A stretch of DNA of 64,000 bases from Tabrizicola caldifontis (GCF_004762095.1 NZ_SIJH01000009.1:97723-161722); one strand, 5' to 3'. Numbered from the stretch's first letter, positions 53,357 through 62,602 are shown. Notes: generated by a model from the letters alone, not told the origin. A program made the numbers and translations.

Positions 53357-55305
53357 TCGACCCTCTCGAACAGATATTGCGCAGCGCCTTCGCCGAAGGT
53401 GAGCGTTCCCTTCGCCGCATCGAACGCCAGCGGCATGGCGAAGAGCGGCCCCTCCCAGACGATCCAGCGGCCGGGTCGGGCCGGGTCCGGCCGGATCTCG
53501 CCCGCCATCTCGCCGATGTCGAAGATCAGCCGGTCGTCCGTGCGGCGCAGGGCGACCTCGCCCAGCACGGGCGAGCGATAGCGCCCCTCGGCCGCCACTG
53601 CCGTTTCGGCGGGAACCGGCTGGGCCGCCGCCCAGTCGGATGCGCGGCGGTCGGCCTCGGCGCGGGCGAGCAGCGCGCCTGCGTGATGATCCTGCGGCAG
53701 GTCGAACAGCAGTTCCAGGAACCGCGCGCGGACCGCCTGCACGAAGTCGTTGGCCCGCCCCGCATTGGTCAGGATCACAATGCCCGCCCCGGCCTCGGGC
53801 AGGAAGGCAAGGTCGCTCGTGAAGCCGAAGGTGTTGCCGCCGTGGTGGATCAGGCGGTGGCCGCGCCAGTCCTCGACGAACCAGCCAAGGCCATAGGATA
53901 TCGTGGCGCTGACCGGCACCTGCGGCGTGGTCAGATGCGCGAGGCTTTCGGGCGAGACGATGCCGTTCCCCTCGCCGATGGCCAGCAGCGCCTGAAGATA
54001 GCGCGCCATGTCGGCACCGGTGGACCAGTGCGCCCCCGCCGGGGCTACGGGCAGCAGGGCGCCTTCGGTCTCGACCGGCAGGATGGCCCGGATGCCCGCC
54101 CCATGGGGCGCATGGGGCATGGCGTGGTCGGGGTCGGCCATGACCGCGACGAAGTCGAGCGTCGAGCGCGTCATGCCGAGCGGCGCGAACAGGCGGTCCT
54201 CGATCGTGCGGGCATAGCCCGCATCCAGCCCGCCCCATGCGGCCCCGTCGGCCGCCGCGGCAACCCAGCCACCCGTAGCCACGAGCTGGTTGGAATACTG
54301 GAACGCCTCGCCGAAGCCGGTGAAGAATTCGAATTCCGACAGCGAGCCAATCACCGCCTCGGCATCCAGGTCGCTGGCGTGGAACAGGAACTCCATGTCA
54401 CGCCGTGGCACGCCTGAACAGGCGCAGACGAGGTTCTGCACGGTGATCGTCGCGGAGAGTTCCGGGTCGGCCACGGCAAAGCGCGGCAGGAGGCCCTGCA
54501 CCGGTCTGTCCCAGGACAGGCGCCCCTCCTCGACCAGACGCGCCAACAGAAGCGTCGTCATGGTCTTGCCGACCGAGCCGATCATCATCCGGGTTTCCGG
54601 CGTCAGGGGATCGTCCGCCCCGCGGGCGCGCCGGCCGAAGCCCGAGAGCATCCGCACCTCACCCCCCTGCACCACGGCGACGACGGCGCCCGGCACGTCG
54701 AAGCGGCCGAGGTTCTCCTCGACATAGGCAGAAAGCGCGGCGAGGTCTGCGGCCTCCAGCGCGGCGGGGGACAAACCGGCAAGCGTTTCGGTCACTGCAT
54801 CCGCGGGACGGAACCCCGTCACCGCGATGTTGACCTGCGCGCCGCGCCGGTCCAGCGCGGCCAACGCGCCGCGGATCAGCGTGACATGCAGACGGCCGCC
54901 GTGGCTTTCGGCGACGGCCTGCCGGAAGATCCCGTCCTCCGCCGGATAGACGAAGGCCGTCGCGGCCTCGAACCCAGGGCGCGGGTGCGCGGGGACGATG
55001 GCTTGCGGGGCGGGGGCAGGCTCGCCCGCGGCGGTCCAGGCGGCGATGGCCTCGGCCGGAACGTTCATGTCGGACAGGCCGAACCACAGGGCGATGTCGC
55101 CCTCGGGGCTGGTCAGGCGCACGAGGGGCCCGGCATCGTCGCGCTGCCATCCCTCGGGCGCGACCAGCGAGAAGCGGCCTGCGGGGTCGGTTCGTGGGCG
55201 CATGGGGGTTTCCTCGGCAAGGGTGGCCACCGGCAGTGCGGCAAGGGCCGCACCGGCGAGGCAGACTGGGATCAGGCATCGGGTCATCGCGGAAAGCCTC
55301 TTCAT
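53353..55305 (-). CDS. Exported serine hydrolase, class C beta-lactamase-like
   Basis: The 650-residue protein has a signal peptide (1-30), an N-terminal domain of about 150 residues of unknown type, and a beta-lactamase/transpeptidase-like domain (about 185-520) with Ser244-x-x-Lys247 (GSVGK), Tyr337-Ser-Asn (FQYSNQ) and the HGG triad at 488-490 (IHHGGNTFG). The C-terminal 130 residues are beta-rich. The motifs are those of penicillin-binding-protein-related esterases and peptidases; resistance to antibiotics is not implied. The usual LLxHTSGLP loop reads LVCACSGVP here. It lies 9 bases after the DUF1127 gene. Confidence 0.88.
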   Translation of the reverse strand: MKRLSAMTRCLIPVCLAGAALAALPVATLAEETPMRPRTDPAGRFSLVAPEGWQRDDAGPLVRLTSPEGDIALWFGLSDMNVPAEAIAAWTAAGEPAPAPQAIVPAHPRPGFEAATAFVYPAEDGIFRQAVAESHGGRLHVTLIRGALAALDRRGAQVNIAVTGFRPADAVTETLAGLSPAALEAADLAALSAYVEENLGRFDVPGAVVAVVQGGEVRMLSGFGRRARGADDPLTPETRMMIGSVGKTMTTLLLARLVEEGRLSWDRPVQGLLPRFAVADPELSATITVQNLVCACSGVPRRDMEFLFHASDLDAEAVIGSLSEFEFFTGFGEAFQYSNQLVATGGWVAAAADGAAWGGLDAGYARTIEDRLFAPLGMTRSTLDFVAVMADPDHAMPHAPHGAGIRAILPVETEGALLPVAPAGAHWSTGADMARYLQALLAIGEGNGIVSPESLAHLTTPQVPVSATISYGLGWFVEDWRGHRLIHHGGNTFGFTSDLAFLPEAGAGIVILTNAGRANDFVQAVRARFLELLFDLPQDHHAGALLARAEADRRASDWAAAQPVPAETAVAAEGRYRSPVLGEVALRRTDDRLIFDIGEMAGEIRPDPARPGRWIVWEGPLFAMPLAFDAAKGTLTFGEGAAQYLFERVE

Positions 55306-55314
55306 CGGACGGCC

Positions 55315-55527
55315 TCAGCGCGCGGCCATCAGGAAAAGACGCGCAGCGACCTCGTGCGGCTCCAGTGGTCGTTCCGCCAGGGGCGGCAGGCCGATATCGG
55401 CGCGCAGGTGGTCGTCCAGATGGGCGGTCTCCGACCGAATTCGGATCTGGCGCCGGAAGGCCGCGATGATCTGGCGCAGGGATCGGAGTCGCGAGGTTCG
55501 CGCGCGGGACGGAAGGACAAGGGTCAT
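55315..55527 (-). CDS. DUF1127-family small protein
   Basis: A 70-residue arginine-rich protein. The C-terminal half carries the DUF1127 core DDHLRADIGLPPLAERP. Small DUF1127 proteins bind RNA or affect phosphate and carbon metabolism in some alphaproteobacteria; for this copy no role is shown. It precedes the serine hydrolase by 9 bases on the same strand. Confidence 0.8.
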   Translation of the reverse strand: MTLVLPSRARTSRLRSLRQIIAAFRRQIRIRSETAHLDDHLRADIGLPPLAERPLEPHEVAARLFLMAAR

Positions 55528-55559
55528 GGGAGGAAGGCCTTGAAATAAGGTTCGGATGG

Positions 55560-56210
55560 TCAGAGTGCAAAGCGCGCGCGGGCACGGCTGATCGAGGGCG
55601 GCTCGGCCAGGCCCTCGGGGGTATGGGCATCGGCAACGCCGCGGCCGAGCGCCGTGACGACCGGCACCACCCCGCCCCAGAGGCAGAGGGCGTGGTCGCC
55701 CGCGTCGTCGGCCGGCGGTCCGCTGCGGACCTTGGCGCAGGCGGCCTCGACGGCCAGGGCGATGACGCCGGTCGCCTTGCGCTCCTGCGCGGTCATCGGG
55801 CGGATTTCCGCGGAACGGCCGGGCAGCAGATGCTCGGTGATCGCCTGCAGGGCGGTGTCCAGTTCGTCGGTGTCGGTCACCGCCCGGCCCGTGCCGTGGA
55901 CGACTGCAGAGCGGTAGTTGACCGAATGGTGGAACCCCGACCGCGCCGCCACGATCCCGTCAAGAAGCGTGACGGTCATGGTGAGCGCCGCACCCTCGGC
56001 CAGCTTCACGATCCGCGCCTTGGAGGCACCGTGCAGCCAGATGCAGCCGGGGCCGCGGGCATAGGCCATGGGCATCACCATCGGCCGCCCCTCGGCGACG
56101 AAGCCGACATGACCGACCAGCCCGGCATCGAGGATCGCGTGGACGGTCGCCTCGTCATAAAGGGCGCGCTTGCCGTTGCGGGCGCGGTTGAAGCGGGGTT
56201 GGTCGGTCAT
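55560..56210 (-). CDS. Pyridoxamine-5'-phosphate-oxidase-like FMN-binding protein
   Basis: The 216-residue split-barrel flavoprotein has GHVGFVAEGRPMVMPMAYAR (strands 1-2), then WLHGASKARIVKLAEGAALT (FMN phosphate site) and SVNYRSAVVHGTGRAV. It resembles the Pyridox_ox_2 / nitroimidazole-resistance group, not true PdxH. It is divergent from a MocR-type regulator with a 51-base gap, a pairing commonly seen for this group. The start is ATG at 56210. Confidence 0.88.
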   Translation of the reverse strand: MTDQPRFNRARNGKRALYDEATVHAILDAGLVGHVGFVAEGRPMVMPMAYARGPGCIWLHGASKARIVKLAEGAALTMTVTLLDGIVAARSGFHHSVNYRSAVVHGTGRAVTDTDELDTALQAITEHLLPGRSAEIRPMTAQERKATGVIALAVEAACAKVRSGPPADDAGDHALCLWGGVVPVVTALGRGVADAHTPEGLAEPPSISRARARFAL

Positions 56211-56261
56211 GGCGCAACTTCCTCTGTCGGACGGGCGCCTTTTGCCGCATGATCCTGCCCC

Positions 56262-57725
56262 ATGGAGGAGCCAGTAGCGGGGGATTTCATGGAACCAGTC
56301 GTCCTTGCCAGCCTCGTGACGCTCGACCCGGACGGGGCGGAGACACTGGTCGCACAGCTCTATCGCAGCATCCGCACGGCAGTGCTGGACCGGCGGCTTG
56401 TGCCGGGCGAGGCGCTCCCCTCGTCCCGCGCGGCCGCGGCCCTTCTGGGCGTGGGGCGCAACACGGTGAACGCCGCCTACGAACTTCTGGCGGCCGAAGG
56501 CGTGATCGAGGTCCGTCCCGGCACATCGCCGCGCGTGGCGGCATTGGAGGTCGGCAGGGCGCCGGGGGCGGTCGCCCCCGTCCGCCTGTCGCAGCGCGCC
56601 GGCATGGCCGCCGTCATCCTTCGGCGCGGTCTGGCCGAGGGGCGGCTGGCCCCCGGTTCGCCCGATCCGGCGCTGTTTCCCGCCGATGCCTGGGGGCGGG
56701 TGCTGCGGCGCGCCGCGCGCCACCGGCAGGACGGGGCCGAGGGCTATGCCCATTTCGAAGGCTTGCCCGAGCTGCGGCAGGTGCTGGCCGACCAGCTGCA
56801 CCGCCACCGCGGCCTTGTCTGCGCGCCCGAGGACATCGTCGTGACCCTAGGCACACAGGCAAGCCTGATGATCGCCGCCGCCGCCTTTGCCGATCCGGGC
56901 GAGGTCGCACTGGTCGAAAGCCCGGGCTACATGAGCGCCCGGGCGACGTTCCAGGCGGCAGGGCTGACCTGCCGGGCGCTGCCCGTGGATGCCCGCGGCG
57001 CCGACCCCGCGCGCGCCGAGATGGCCGGGGCGCGGCTGATCTACGTCACCCCTTCGACCCAGTATCCGACCGGCGTGCGGATGCCGATGGCCCGCCGTCT
57101 TGCCCTGCTGGACGCCGACCGCGCCATCGGCGCCGTGATCGTAGAGGACGACTACGACAGCGAATTCGTCTGGGAAGGGCGCGGCATCGCGGCGCTCGCC
57201 GCACAGCCGGACGCGGGTCATGTGGTATATCTGGGTAGTGCCGCCAAAAGCCTGCTGCCGGGCCTGCGCATCGGCTGGATGGTGGCGCCGCCGGGATGCG
57301 CCAAGGCGCTCTGCGCCGTGCAGCGGCGGCTGGGCCTCGCGGCGAATGTCCATGCCCAGGCGGCGCTGGCCGAGTTCATGGCACAGGGTGCCTGGCGCGC
57401 GCATGTCGCCGCGATCTCGTCCGCCTATCGTGAGCGCCTGGGGTTCGTGGGGGCGGCCCTGACCGAGGCGCTGGGCGACCGGGTGCAGCTGTCCACCCCC
57501 GACGGCGGCCTGCAACTGACGGCCCGCCTGCCGGAGCTCACCGACGACGGGCCCTTGCGCGCCGCCCTGAATGCTGCGGGCTATGCCGTGTCCTCATTGT
57601 CGGACTACTTCATTGACCGGCCGGAACAGGGCCTCGTCATCGGCTTCGGCACCGCGACCGAGCGTGATGCCCGCCGCTTTGCCGCGGCGCTTACCCGGCT
57701 TCTGGAGGCCCGCGACCAGCCCTGA
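56262..57725 (+). CDS. MocR/PdxR-type transcriptional regulator (GntR HTH plus aminotransferase domain)
   Basis: The 487-residue protein has an N-terminal winged helix (about 20-95; LPSSRAAAALLGVGRNTVNAAY) and a class-I aminotransferase-like domain (about 115-480) with the PLP lysine in YLGSAAKSLLPG and DDYDSEF preceding it. MocR proteins sense PLP or amino-compounds and usually regulate a divergent gene, here the FMN-binding protein. ATG at 56289 is an alternative start preceded by a G-run. Confidence 0.92.
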   Translation: MEEPVAGDFMEPVVLASLVTLDPDGAETLVAQLYRSIRTAVLDRRLVPGEALPSSRAAAALLGVGRNTVNAAYELLAAEGVIEVRPGTSPRVAALEVGRAPGAVAPVRLSQRAGMAAVILRRGLAEGRLAPGSPDPALFPADAWGRVLRRAARHRQDGAEGYAHFEGLPELRQVLADQLHRHRGLVCAPEDIVVTLGTQASLMIAAAAFADPGEVALVESPGYMSARATFQAAGLTCRALPVDARGADPARAEMAGARLIYVTPSTQYPTGVRMPMARRLALLDADRAIGAVIVEDDYDSEFVWEGRGIAALAAQPDAGHVVYLGSAAKSLLPGLRIGWMVAPPGCAKALCAVQRRLGLAANVHAQAALAEFMAQGAWRAHVAAISSAYRERLGFVGAALTEALGDRVQLSTPDGGLQLTARLPELTDDGPLRAALNAAGYAVSSLSDYFIDRPEQGLVIGFGTATERDARRFAAALTRLLEARDQP

Positions 57726-57821
57726 CCGGCGGGCGGCCCCTTGAGATTGTCGTGAACTGGTTCTGTTCGCAGCTTCGGTTGCGGTGCATGAACCGGGCCA
57801 GTCAACAAGCCGAGCGAAACC

Positions 57822-58922
57822 ATGACCGACGAAGGCGCAGACAAGCCTGCCAGTGCCCGACCGCGCGCCGTCTGGATCGACCGGCTGCGCATGGTTCTGA
57901 CCCTGCTGGTGATCCTGCACCACGCCGCGATCACCCACGGCGCAAGCGGCAGCTGGTTCTTCAGAGCGACCGAGGCGACGAACCTGCCGTTGACCTTCCT
58001 TGCCGCCGTGAACCAGGCCTTCTTCATGGGGCTGCTCTTCCTGATCTCGGGTGCGCTCGCACCAGTATCGTTGGAGCGCAAGGGGGCGACGGCCTTCCTC
58101 GGCGATCGCGCGATCCGCCTCGGGGTGCCGGTGCTGGTGTTCGGCTTCCTCATCGGCCCGCTGACCGTCGCGCTGGCATCGGCACCCGTGGGCGAGATCC
58201 TCGCGGACACGGCCGCACGGATCCTGCGCGGCAGCTTCATCCTTGGCCCGCTTTGGTTCCCGGCGGCCTTGCTGGTCTTCTCGGTCGTGCTCGCCGTTTG
58301 GCCAGCGCACGGTGTCGCCGTCGGCCCCGTGCCGCCCTTCGCAGAATGGCTCGCCATCGCTTTCGGCACAGGCCTCGCGGCCCTGCTGATCCGGCAGGCC
58401 GTGCCGGTGGGCTTCACGGTTGCGGGCTTCCAGCTTGGCTATTTCGCCTCCTACGTCGTGCTCTTTGCCGTCGGCGTGCGGGCCGGACGGAACGGCTGGC
58501 TTGACCGCCTGCCGCCGCGCAGCCTGCGGCTGGCGATGGCGGTGGGTCTTGTTGCGCTGCCGATCCTGCCGGTGGCGTTGCTGTCGACCGACGCCCCCCG
58601 GTTCGAGACCGGCCTTTCGCCGGCCGCTGTCGTCTATGCCCTGTGGGAGCCGCTGGTCGCCCTTGGCGCCGTCGCCGCGCTGACCTGCTGGAGCCAGCGC
58701 CGCGACAACCGCGCGGCAGCTTTCTGGGCTTGGGCATCCGAAAACAGCTACGGCGCCTTCATCCTGCATGCGCCGATCCTTGTGGCCGTCAGCCGTGCCC
58801 TTGATGCCGTCGGCACGCCGGGCGCCGCGGCCTTGCCCATATCCGTGGCTGCAACGGCGACCATTGCCTCCGGCATGGCAGCAGGGCTGCGCCGCTCCGC
58901 CCTGCTGCGGCGGGTGGTCTGA
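57822..58922 (+). CDS. Acyltransferase-3-family membrane protein
   Basis: The 366-residue inner-membrane protein has about ten helices. The N-terminal IDRLRMVLTLLVILHHAA carries the family arginine and histidine, and FFMGLLFLISGAL with RAIRLGVPVLVFGF follows the acyltransferase-3/OpgC pattern. Such proteins acylate exported carbohydrates or lipids; the acceptor is unknown. It ends 16 bases from the convergent PPOX gene. Confidence 0.85.
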   Translation: MTDEGADKPASARPRAVWIDRLRMVLTLLVILHHAAITHGASGSWFFRATEATNLPLTFLAAVNQAFFMGLLFLISGALAPVSLERKGATAFLGDRAIRLGVPVLVFGFLIGPLTVALASAPVGEILADTAARILRGSFILGPLWFPAALLVFSVVLAVWPAHGVAVGPVPPFAEWLAIAFGTGLAALLIRQAVPVGFTVAGFQLGYFASYVVLFAVGVRAGRNGWLDRLPPRSLRLAMAVGLVALPILPVALLSTDAPRFETGLSPAAVVYALWEPLVALGAVAALTCWSQRRDNRAAAFWAWASENSYGAFILHAPILVAVSRALDAVGTPGAAALPISVAATATIASGMAAGLRRSALLRRVV

Positions 58923-58938
58923 GGGGCTTTGGGTCAAT

Positions 58939-59550
58939 TCAGTAAAGATCGCGCTGCCGTTCCGCATAGCCGTCGTTCTCGGCCGCGGCAGAACGGCGCC
59001 CTGCGGTCGCGGCGGCAAGAAAGTCGCCCACCGTAGGCACGACCGCGCGGGAAACCTGCGCCGCGGCCTTCCACAAGGCCGCGCGGGTGATCGAGCGGGC
59101 GCAGTGGTAGAACACCTGACGCACCTCGATTTCCAGGATCGTGGCCGGAAGCGTCCCTGCGATTGCGAAGCTTCGGGCAAGGCTCTCGTCGCGCAGGATG
59201 CGCGCCATGCCCTGGACGCGCAGGGTCTCGCCGATCCCGGGGATCAGGAACATCAGGCCCACACGCGGGTCTGCAAGGATGTTGCGCAAGCCGTCGATCC
59301 GGTTGTTGCCGCGCCGGTCCGGCAGCAGCAGGCGGCGGTCGCCCACGACCCGGCAGAAGCCCGGAGGATCGCCGCGCGGGCTCGCCTCGGGTCCAAGAGG
59401 ACCGTTTGTTGCAAGGATCAGGAAGGGCGAGGCTGCGATGAAGGCGCGGGCAGGATCCGTCAGGTGATCCGTCACCTTGTCACGCGCCACCGGCAGTGCG
59501 GGGCCATACAGGGCCTGAAGCGCGGCCGGATCCGTGATTGTCTCGCTCAT
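58939..59550 (-). CDS. PPOX-type FMN-dependent flavoprotein (MSMEG_1061-like)
   Basis: The 203-residue protein has the split-barrel fold with SPFLILATNGPLGPEASPRG, then GDRRLLLPDRRGNNRIDGL and LADPRVGLMFLIPGIGETLRV, followed by a helical C-terminus. This is the MSMEG_1061 subgroup of pyridoxamine-phosphate-oxidase-like proteins. It is the last of a five-gene minus-strand operon and overlaps the DUF1349 gene by four bases. Confidence 0.88.
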   Translation of the reverse strand: MSETITDPAALQALYGPALPVARDKVTDHLTDPARAFIAASPFLILATNGPLGPEASPRGDPPGFCRVVGDRRLLLPDRRGNNRIDGLRNILADPRVGLMFLIPGIGETLRVQGMARILRDESLARSFAIAGTLPATILEIEVRQVFYHCARSITRAALWKAAAQVSRAVVPTVGDFLAAATAGRRSAAAENDGYAERQRDLY

Positions 59551-60143
59551 GCAGCAGGGCTTTCGTCATGCAGCGCCTTGGCCACGGCGGGTCCCAAGGT
59601 GAATTCCGTGAACCGGGCGCTGAAGCCCGCACGCTCGGGCGAACAGGCCGTCGGCCCGACTCGCGCTGGCCCCGGCGGGAATGGGGTCACGCGCAGAAGC
59701 TGCCAGCGGTTTGCAGCGTTGCGCGCCTGGATCACCACGGCGCCACCCGTCCGTGTCATCCGCAGCCGTTGCGGCCCCGGTTCCGCGCCGAGCGCCAGCG
59801 TGGACCAGTCTGAAGCCCCTCGCGTGACCACGATCGAAAGGTTCGCGACCCCGTCTGACAGTTCGATCCCGGCCTTGATCCAGTGGGCCTCATCCTGCCG
59901 GAGCATCAGACCGGCCTGGTCGTAAAGCGCACGATAGTCACCCTCGAAGCCGACATGGGCCGTGAAATCCCCCATCACCGGCACCAGAAAGGCGTGACCG
60001 CTGTCGCGCCGGAAGCCGTAAAGCGTATCGCGCCAGAAATCCGTGCCCTCTCCGGTCTCGAGGGTCAGCGCCTCGGGTGTCCGGTCCCAGGCGGGCGGCG
60101 GGTTCAGCCAGGTGGCTGCATCGAGCGCGTCCAGTCCGGTCAT
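59547..60143 (-). CDS. DUF1349-family protein (concanavalin-like fold)
   Basis: The 198-residue soluble protein matches DUF1349/YesU: WLNPPPAWDRTPEALTLET near the start, then FWRDTLYGFRRDSGHAF, YDQAGLMLRQDEAHWIKAGI and LSIVVTRGASDW. The fold is a beta-sandwich related to laminin-G/concanavalin domains; the ligand is unknown. It overlaps its neighbours by four bases on each side. Confidence 0.85.
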   Translation of the reverse strand: MTGLDALDAATWLNPPPAWDRTPEALTLETGEGTDFWRDTLYGFRRDSGHAFLVPVMGDFTAHVGFEGDYRALYDQAGLMLRQDEAHWIKAGIELSDGVANLSIVVTRGASDWSTLALGAEPGPQRLRMTRTGGAVVIQARNAANRWQLLRVTPFPPGPARVGPTACSPERAGFSARFTEFTLGPAVAKALHDESPAA

Positions 60144-61045
60144 GTCAGGCCTCCTTCCGTCAGCGTCATGCAGATCAGCGGCAGCGCACGTCCGCGATCG
60201 TCGGTGCCCCGTCTACCCGTCTCGACGAAGCCGCAGGCGGCATAGAAGGCGCGCGCGCCTGCGTTGGCGGCGTAGACCTCGACGTCCAACCGGCACTTGC
60301 GACGCAGCGCGTCGCTGATCAGGGCGCGACCCGCCCCCGAACGATGTGCAGCCGGATCGACGAACAGACCCGCGACCAGACCGCCCAGAAGTGCGATGAA
60401 GCCGACCACGGCGCCAGCCCGCTCTGCCACGGTGATCTCGGCAGCAGGCATGTAGCTGTCGCGCACGACCACCGCATCGGCGACGAGCGTCGCTGTATCC
60501 AGGAAAGGATGCCCGACCTCGGATGCCGCACGCCACAGGGCCATGCAGCGCTCAAGGTCGCGAAGGGCGTTATACGGGCGCAGTCCGATTGTGATGGCGG
60601 CAGTCAGGTGGGGCTGCAAGATGTCCGGCAGGTTACCGGGATGGACGAGGTCCGCCGTCCGGGCGAGTTCCGGGAGCGACAACCATCTTTGCCGATCAAG
60701 CACATCGACCTCGTGCGCCGTGCGGCGGTCGGTGTCCACATCTGCGGTCGGGACGCGGATCAGGAAGAACCTCTCGCGCGCCTCTACCCAGGAACCATCC
60801 GGCATCTGCTGCGGGAAGTCGCGCGCATGGATCGGTGCGCCGGGATCTGCGGCAACGATCCCGGTTTCCTCGGCCAGCTCGCGCAGGGCTGCCGCCTCCC
60901 AGCTTTCATCCGGCTCGAGCGCACCGCCCGGGGTGGCCCAGTAGACCTGCCCGGCCAGCGGCCCTTCCCGATGGTTGAACCGCAACAGCAGCACCCGGTC
61001 CTCGGGATCAACGACGAGGAGGCGAGCAGAGGGGCGCGGTTTCAT
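60140..61045 (-). CDS. Nudix hydrolase - GNAT acetyltransferase fusion
   Basis: The 301-residue protein joins two enzymes. Residues 1-150 are a Nudix hydrolase with an intact box starting at Gly41 (GALEPDESWEAAALRELA, then EETGI), which cleaves nucleoside-diphosphate-linked compounds. Residues about 160-300 are a GNAT acetyltransferase with VVGFIALLGGLVAGLFVDP and RSGAGRALISDAL as the acetyl-CoA loop, then ANAGARAFYAACGFVETG. The ATG at 61045 overlaps the HTH gene stop by four bases. Substrates of either half are unknown. Confidence 0.9.
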   Translation of the reverse strand: MKPRPSARLLVVDPEDRVLLLRFNHREGPLAGQVYWATPGGALEPDESWEAAALRELAEETGIVAADPGAPIHARDFPQQMPDGSWVEARERFFLIRVPTADVDTDRRTAHEVDVLDRQRWLSLPELARTADLVHPGNLPDILQPHLTAAITIGLRPYNALRDLERCMALWRAASEVGHPFLDTATLVADAVVVRDSYMPAAEITVAERAGAVVGFIALLGGLVAGLFVDPAAHRSGAGRALISDALRRKCRLDVEVYAANAGARAFYAACGFVETGRRGTDDRGRALPLICMTLTEGGLT

Positions 61046-61257
61046 GCGTCGTCCTCCGGCAGGTATTCCAGCAGGTCGCCCGGCTGGCAGTCGAGGGCCC
61101 TGCAAATGGCGGCAAGGGTTTCGAACCGCACCCCCTTCACCTTGCCGGACTTCAGAAGCGACAGGTTCTGCTCGGTGATGCCGATGCGTTCGGCCAGTTC
61201 CTTCGACTTCATCTTCCGGCGGGCCAGCATCACATCCAGTGTCACGTTGATCGGCAT
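61042..61257 (-). CDS. Cro/CI-type helix-turn-helix regulator
   Basis: The 71-residue protein is a single XRE-type HTH (MKSKELAERIGITEQNLSLL, then KSGKVKGVRFETLAAICRAL) of the YozG-like kind. It follows the DUF2975 gene by 10 bases; this two-gene pairing is common and presumably forms a membrane-linked regulatory unit. Confidence 0.9.
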   Translation of the reverse strand: MPINVTLDVMLARRKMKSKELAERIGITEQNLSLLKSGKVKGVRFETLAAICRALDCQPGDLLEYLPEDDA

Positions 61258-61267
61258 GGGCCGGCCC

Positions 61268-61810
61268 TCAAACGATCTGTGCGTTGTCTTCGGCGATCCG
61301 CGCGGCCTCGGCCATGACCCAGCCGACCGTCAGGATCAGCAGGCCGGCGACCGCAAGCATCGCATGCACCGGATCGGCCGACAGCGTCAGCGCGCGGCTT
61401 CCGGCCGGGTTGCGCCAGGTCAGCAGAAGCGAGGTTGCCCCGGAGGCTGCAAGCTGCGCAGGCAGGACCAGCGCAAAGGCAAGACCGATGCGGAACAGCC
61501 GACGACCCGTTTCGGGCACGAGGATCGCTCCCCCTGCGAAGGCCGCAAACAGTCGGTGCGCCTGCCAGAGCGCGTAGAGAAGAAGGCCCATCACCATATG
61601 CGCCACAACGAAACCGCCGATCAGCGCGGTTGTCGTCAGGTCGTGCGGGGTACCAGCGGGCAAGAGCATCGCAGCGCTGCGTTCCAGTGCGGGCCGGTCA
61701 ATCCAGAGCAGCAGGTCGAGCAGGAGGATGAGCGCCATGAAAACCAGGGCCAGGCGTGACAAGATGCGGGACAGGCGCTGCACGCGCGCCAGGGGTTGCG
61801 ATTCGATCAT
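61268..61810 (-). CDS. DUF2975-family membrane protein
   Basis: The 180-residue protein has four transmembrane helices (about 20-40, 60-85, 105-128, 150-170). It precedes a YozG-like HTH gene, the standard arrangement for DUF2975 proteins, which are thought to modulate the paired regulator. It is first of the five-gene operon and is divergent from the CPBP gene, with a 96-base AT-rich gap that should hold both promoters. Confidence 0.8.
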   Translation of the reverse strand: MIESQPLARVQRLSRILSRLALVFMALILLLDLLLWIDRPALERSAAMLLPAGTPHDLTTTALIGGFVVAHMVMGLLLYALWQAHRLFAAFAGGAILVPETGRRLFRIGLAFALVLPAQLAASGATSLLLTWRNPAGSRALTLSADPVHAMLAVAGLLILTVGWVMAEAARIAEDNAQIV

Positions 61811-61906
61811 GGCAGGACTTCTTCATCTCTTGATTGACGAAGTTAACGTAAAACAGCAAATGATCGCCGTCAAATACGAATCACTTCATCAAAGGCGACC
61901 CGCCCC

Positions 61907-62602
61907 ATGCTTCTTGCCTCTCGCTACACGGTCCGCGCCGGGCGCGCGCTGCTTTCTGGTCTTCCAGGTGTGGTCCTGCTTCCCTTCGTCCTGCCGGTTC
62001 CCGAGGGCATTCCGCTTGCCGCCGTTGTCGTCAACCCGCTGGGCCTGCTGACCCTTGCGGCGCTTGCGGGTGCATGGGCCGCCCCGAAGGCGGGGCTGGG
62101 TTCCGCCCTGATCCTCGGCACGTCCCTGCGGCTCAGGGCATTGGCGGCCTGGGCCCTTGCGGGGATCATCATGGGCGCTGCCATCGCCATTTCGGACCAT
62201 GCGACGGCACCGGTCTGGAACACGGTCGCCCTTCCCACCCTGCGCGAAGGGCGGGATGCGGCGGATCTCGCCCTCGGGGTGATCTACGGCGGACTGACCG
62301 AGGAGGTGCTGCTTCGCTGGGGGCTGATGAGCCTGCTCGCCCTTGGTCTGATGCGGTTTCTGCCGCGGCCCCTGTCGCTCTGGGTGGCTGCCGTCCTTGC
62401 CGCCCTGGCCTTCGCCGTCGCGCATCTGCCGACCGTCATGATTGAGGCAGGCACGATCACGCCGGCCCTGATGGCTCGCACCTTGATCTGGAACGGGCTT
62501 CTCGGTCTTGCCTATGGCGTTGGCTTCCAGCGTCACGGGCTGGAAGCGGCCATCCTGGCCCATATGGCCACGCATCTCGGCTTCGCCCTGACTGCGATCT
62601 GA
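61907..62602 (+). CDS. CPBP-family intramembrane metalloprotease
   Basis: The 231-residue protein has six to eight helices and the CAAX-protease/bacteriocin-processing motifs: Glu132-Glu133 and Arg137 in GGLTEEVLLRWG, His173 in AFAVAHLP, and the final His219 in AILAHMATH. The substrate is unknown; prokaryotic members do not process CAAX proteins but act on other membrane-associated peptides or regulators. It is divergent from the DUF2975 gene. Confidence 0.9.
   Translation: MLLASRYTVRAGRALLSGLPGVVLLPFVLPVPEGIPLAAVVVNPLGLLTLAALAGAWAAPKAGLGSALILGTSLRLRALAAWALAGIIMGAAIAISDHATAPVWNTVALPTLREGRDAADLALGVIYGGLTEEVLLRWGLMSLLALGLMRFLPRPLSLWVAAVLAALAFAVAHLPTVMIEAGTITPALMARTLIWNGLLGLAYGVGFQRHGLEAAILAHMATHLGFALTAI

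Noticed and set aside
60077..61759. 560-codon plus-strand open frame opposite the Nudix-GNAT, HTH and DUF2975 genes
   Set aside because: It spans several overlapping genes with recognisable motifs on the minus strand and has none itself.
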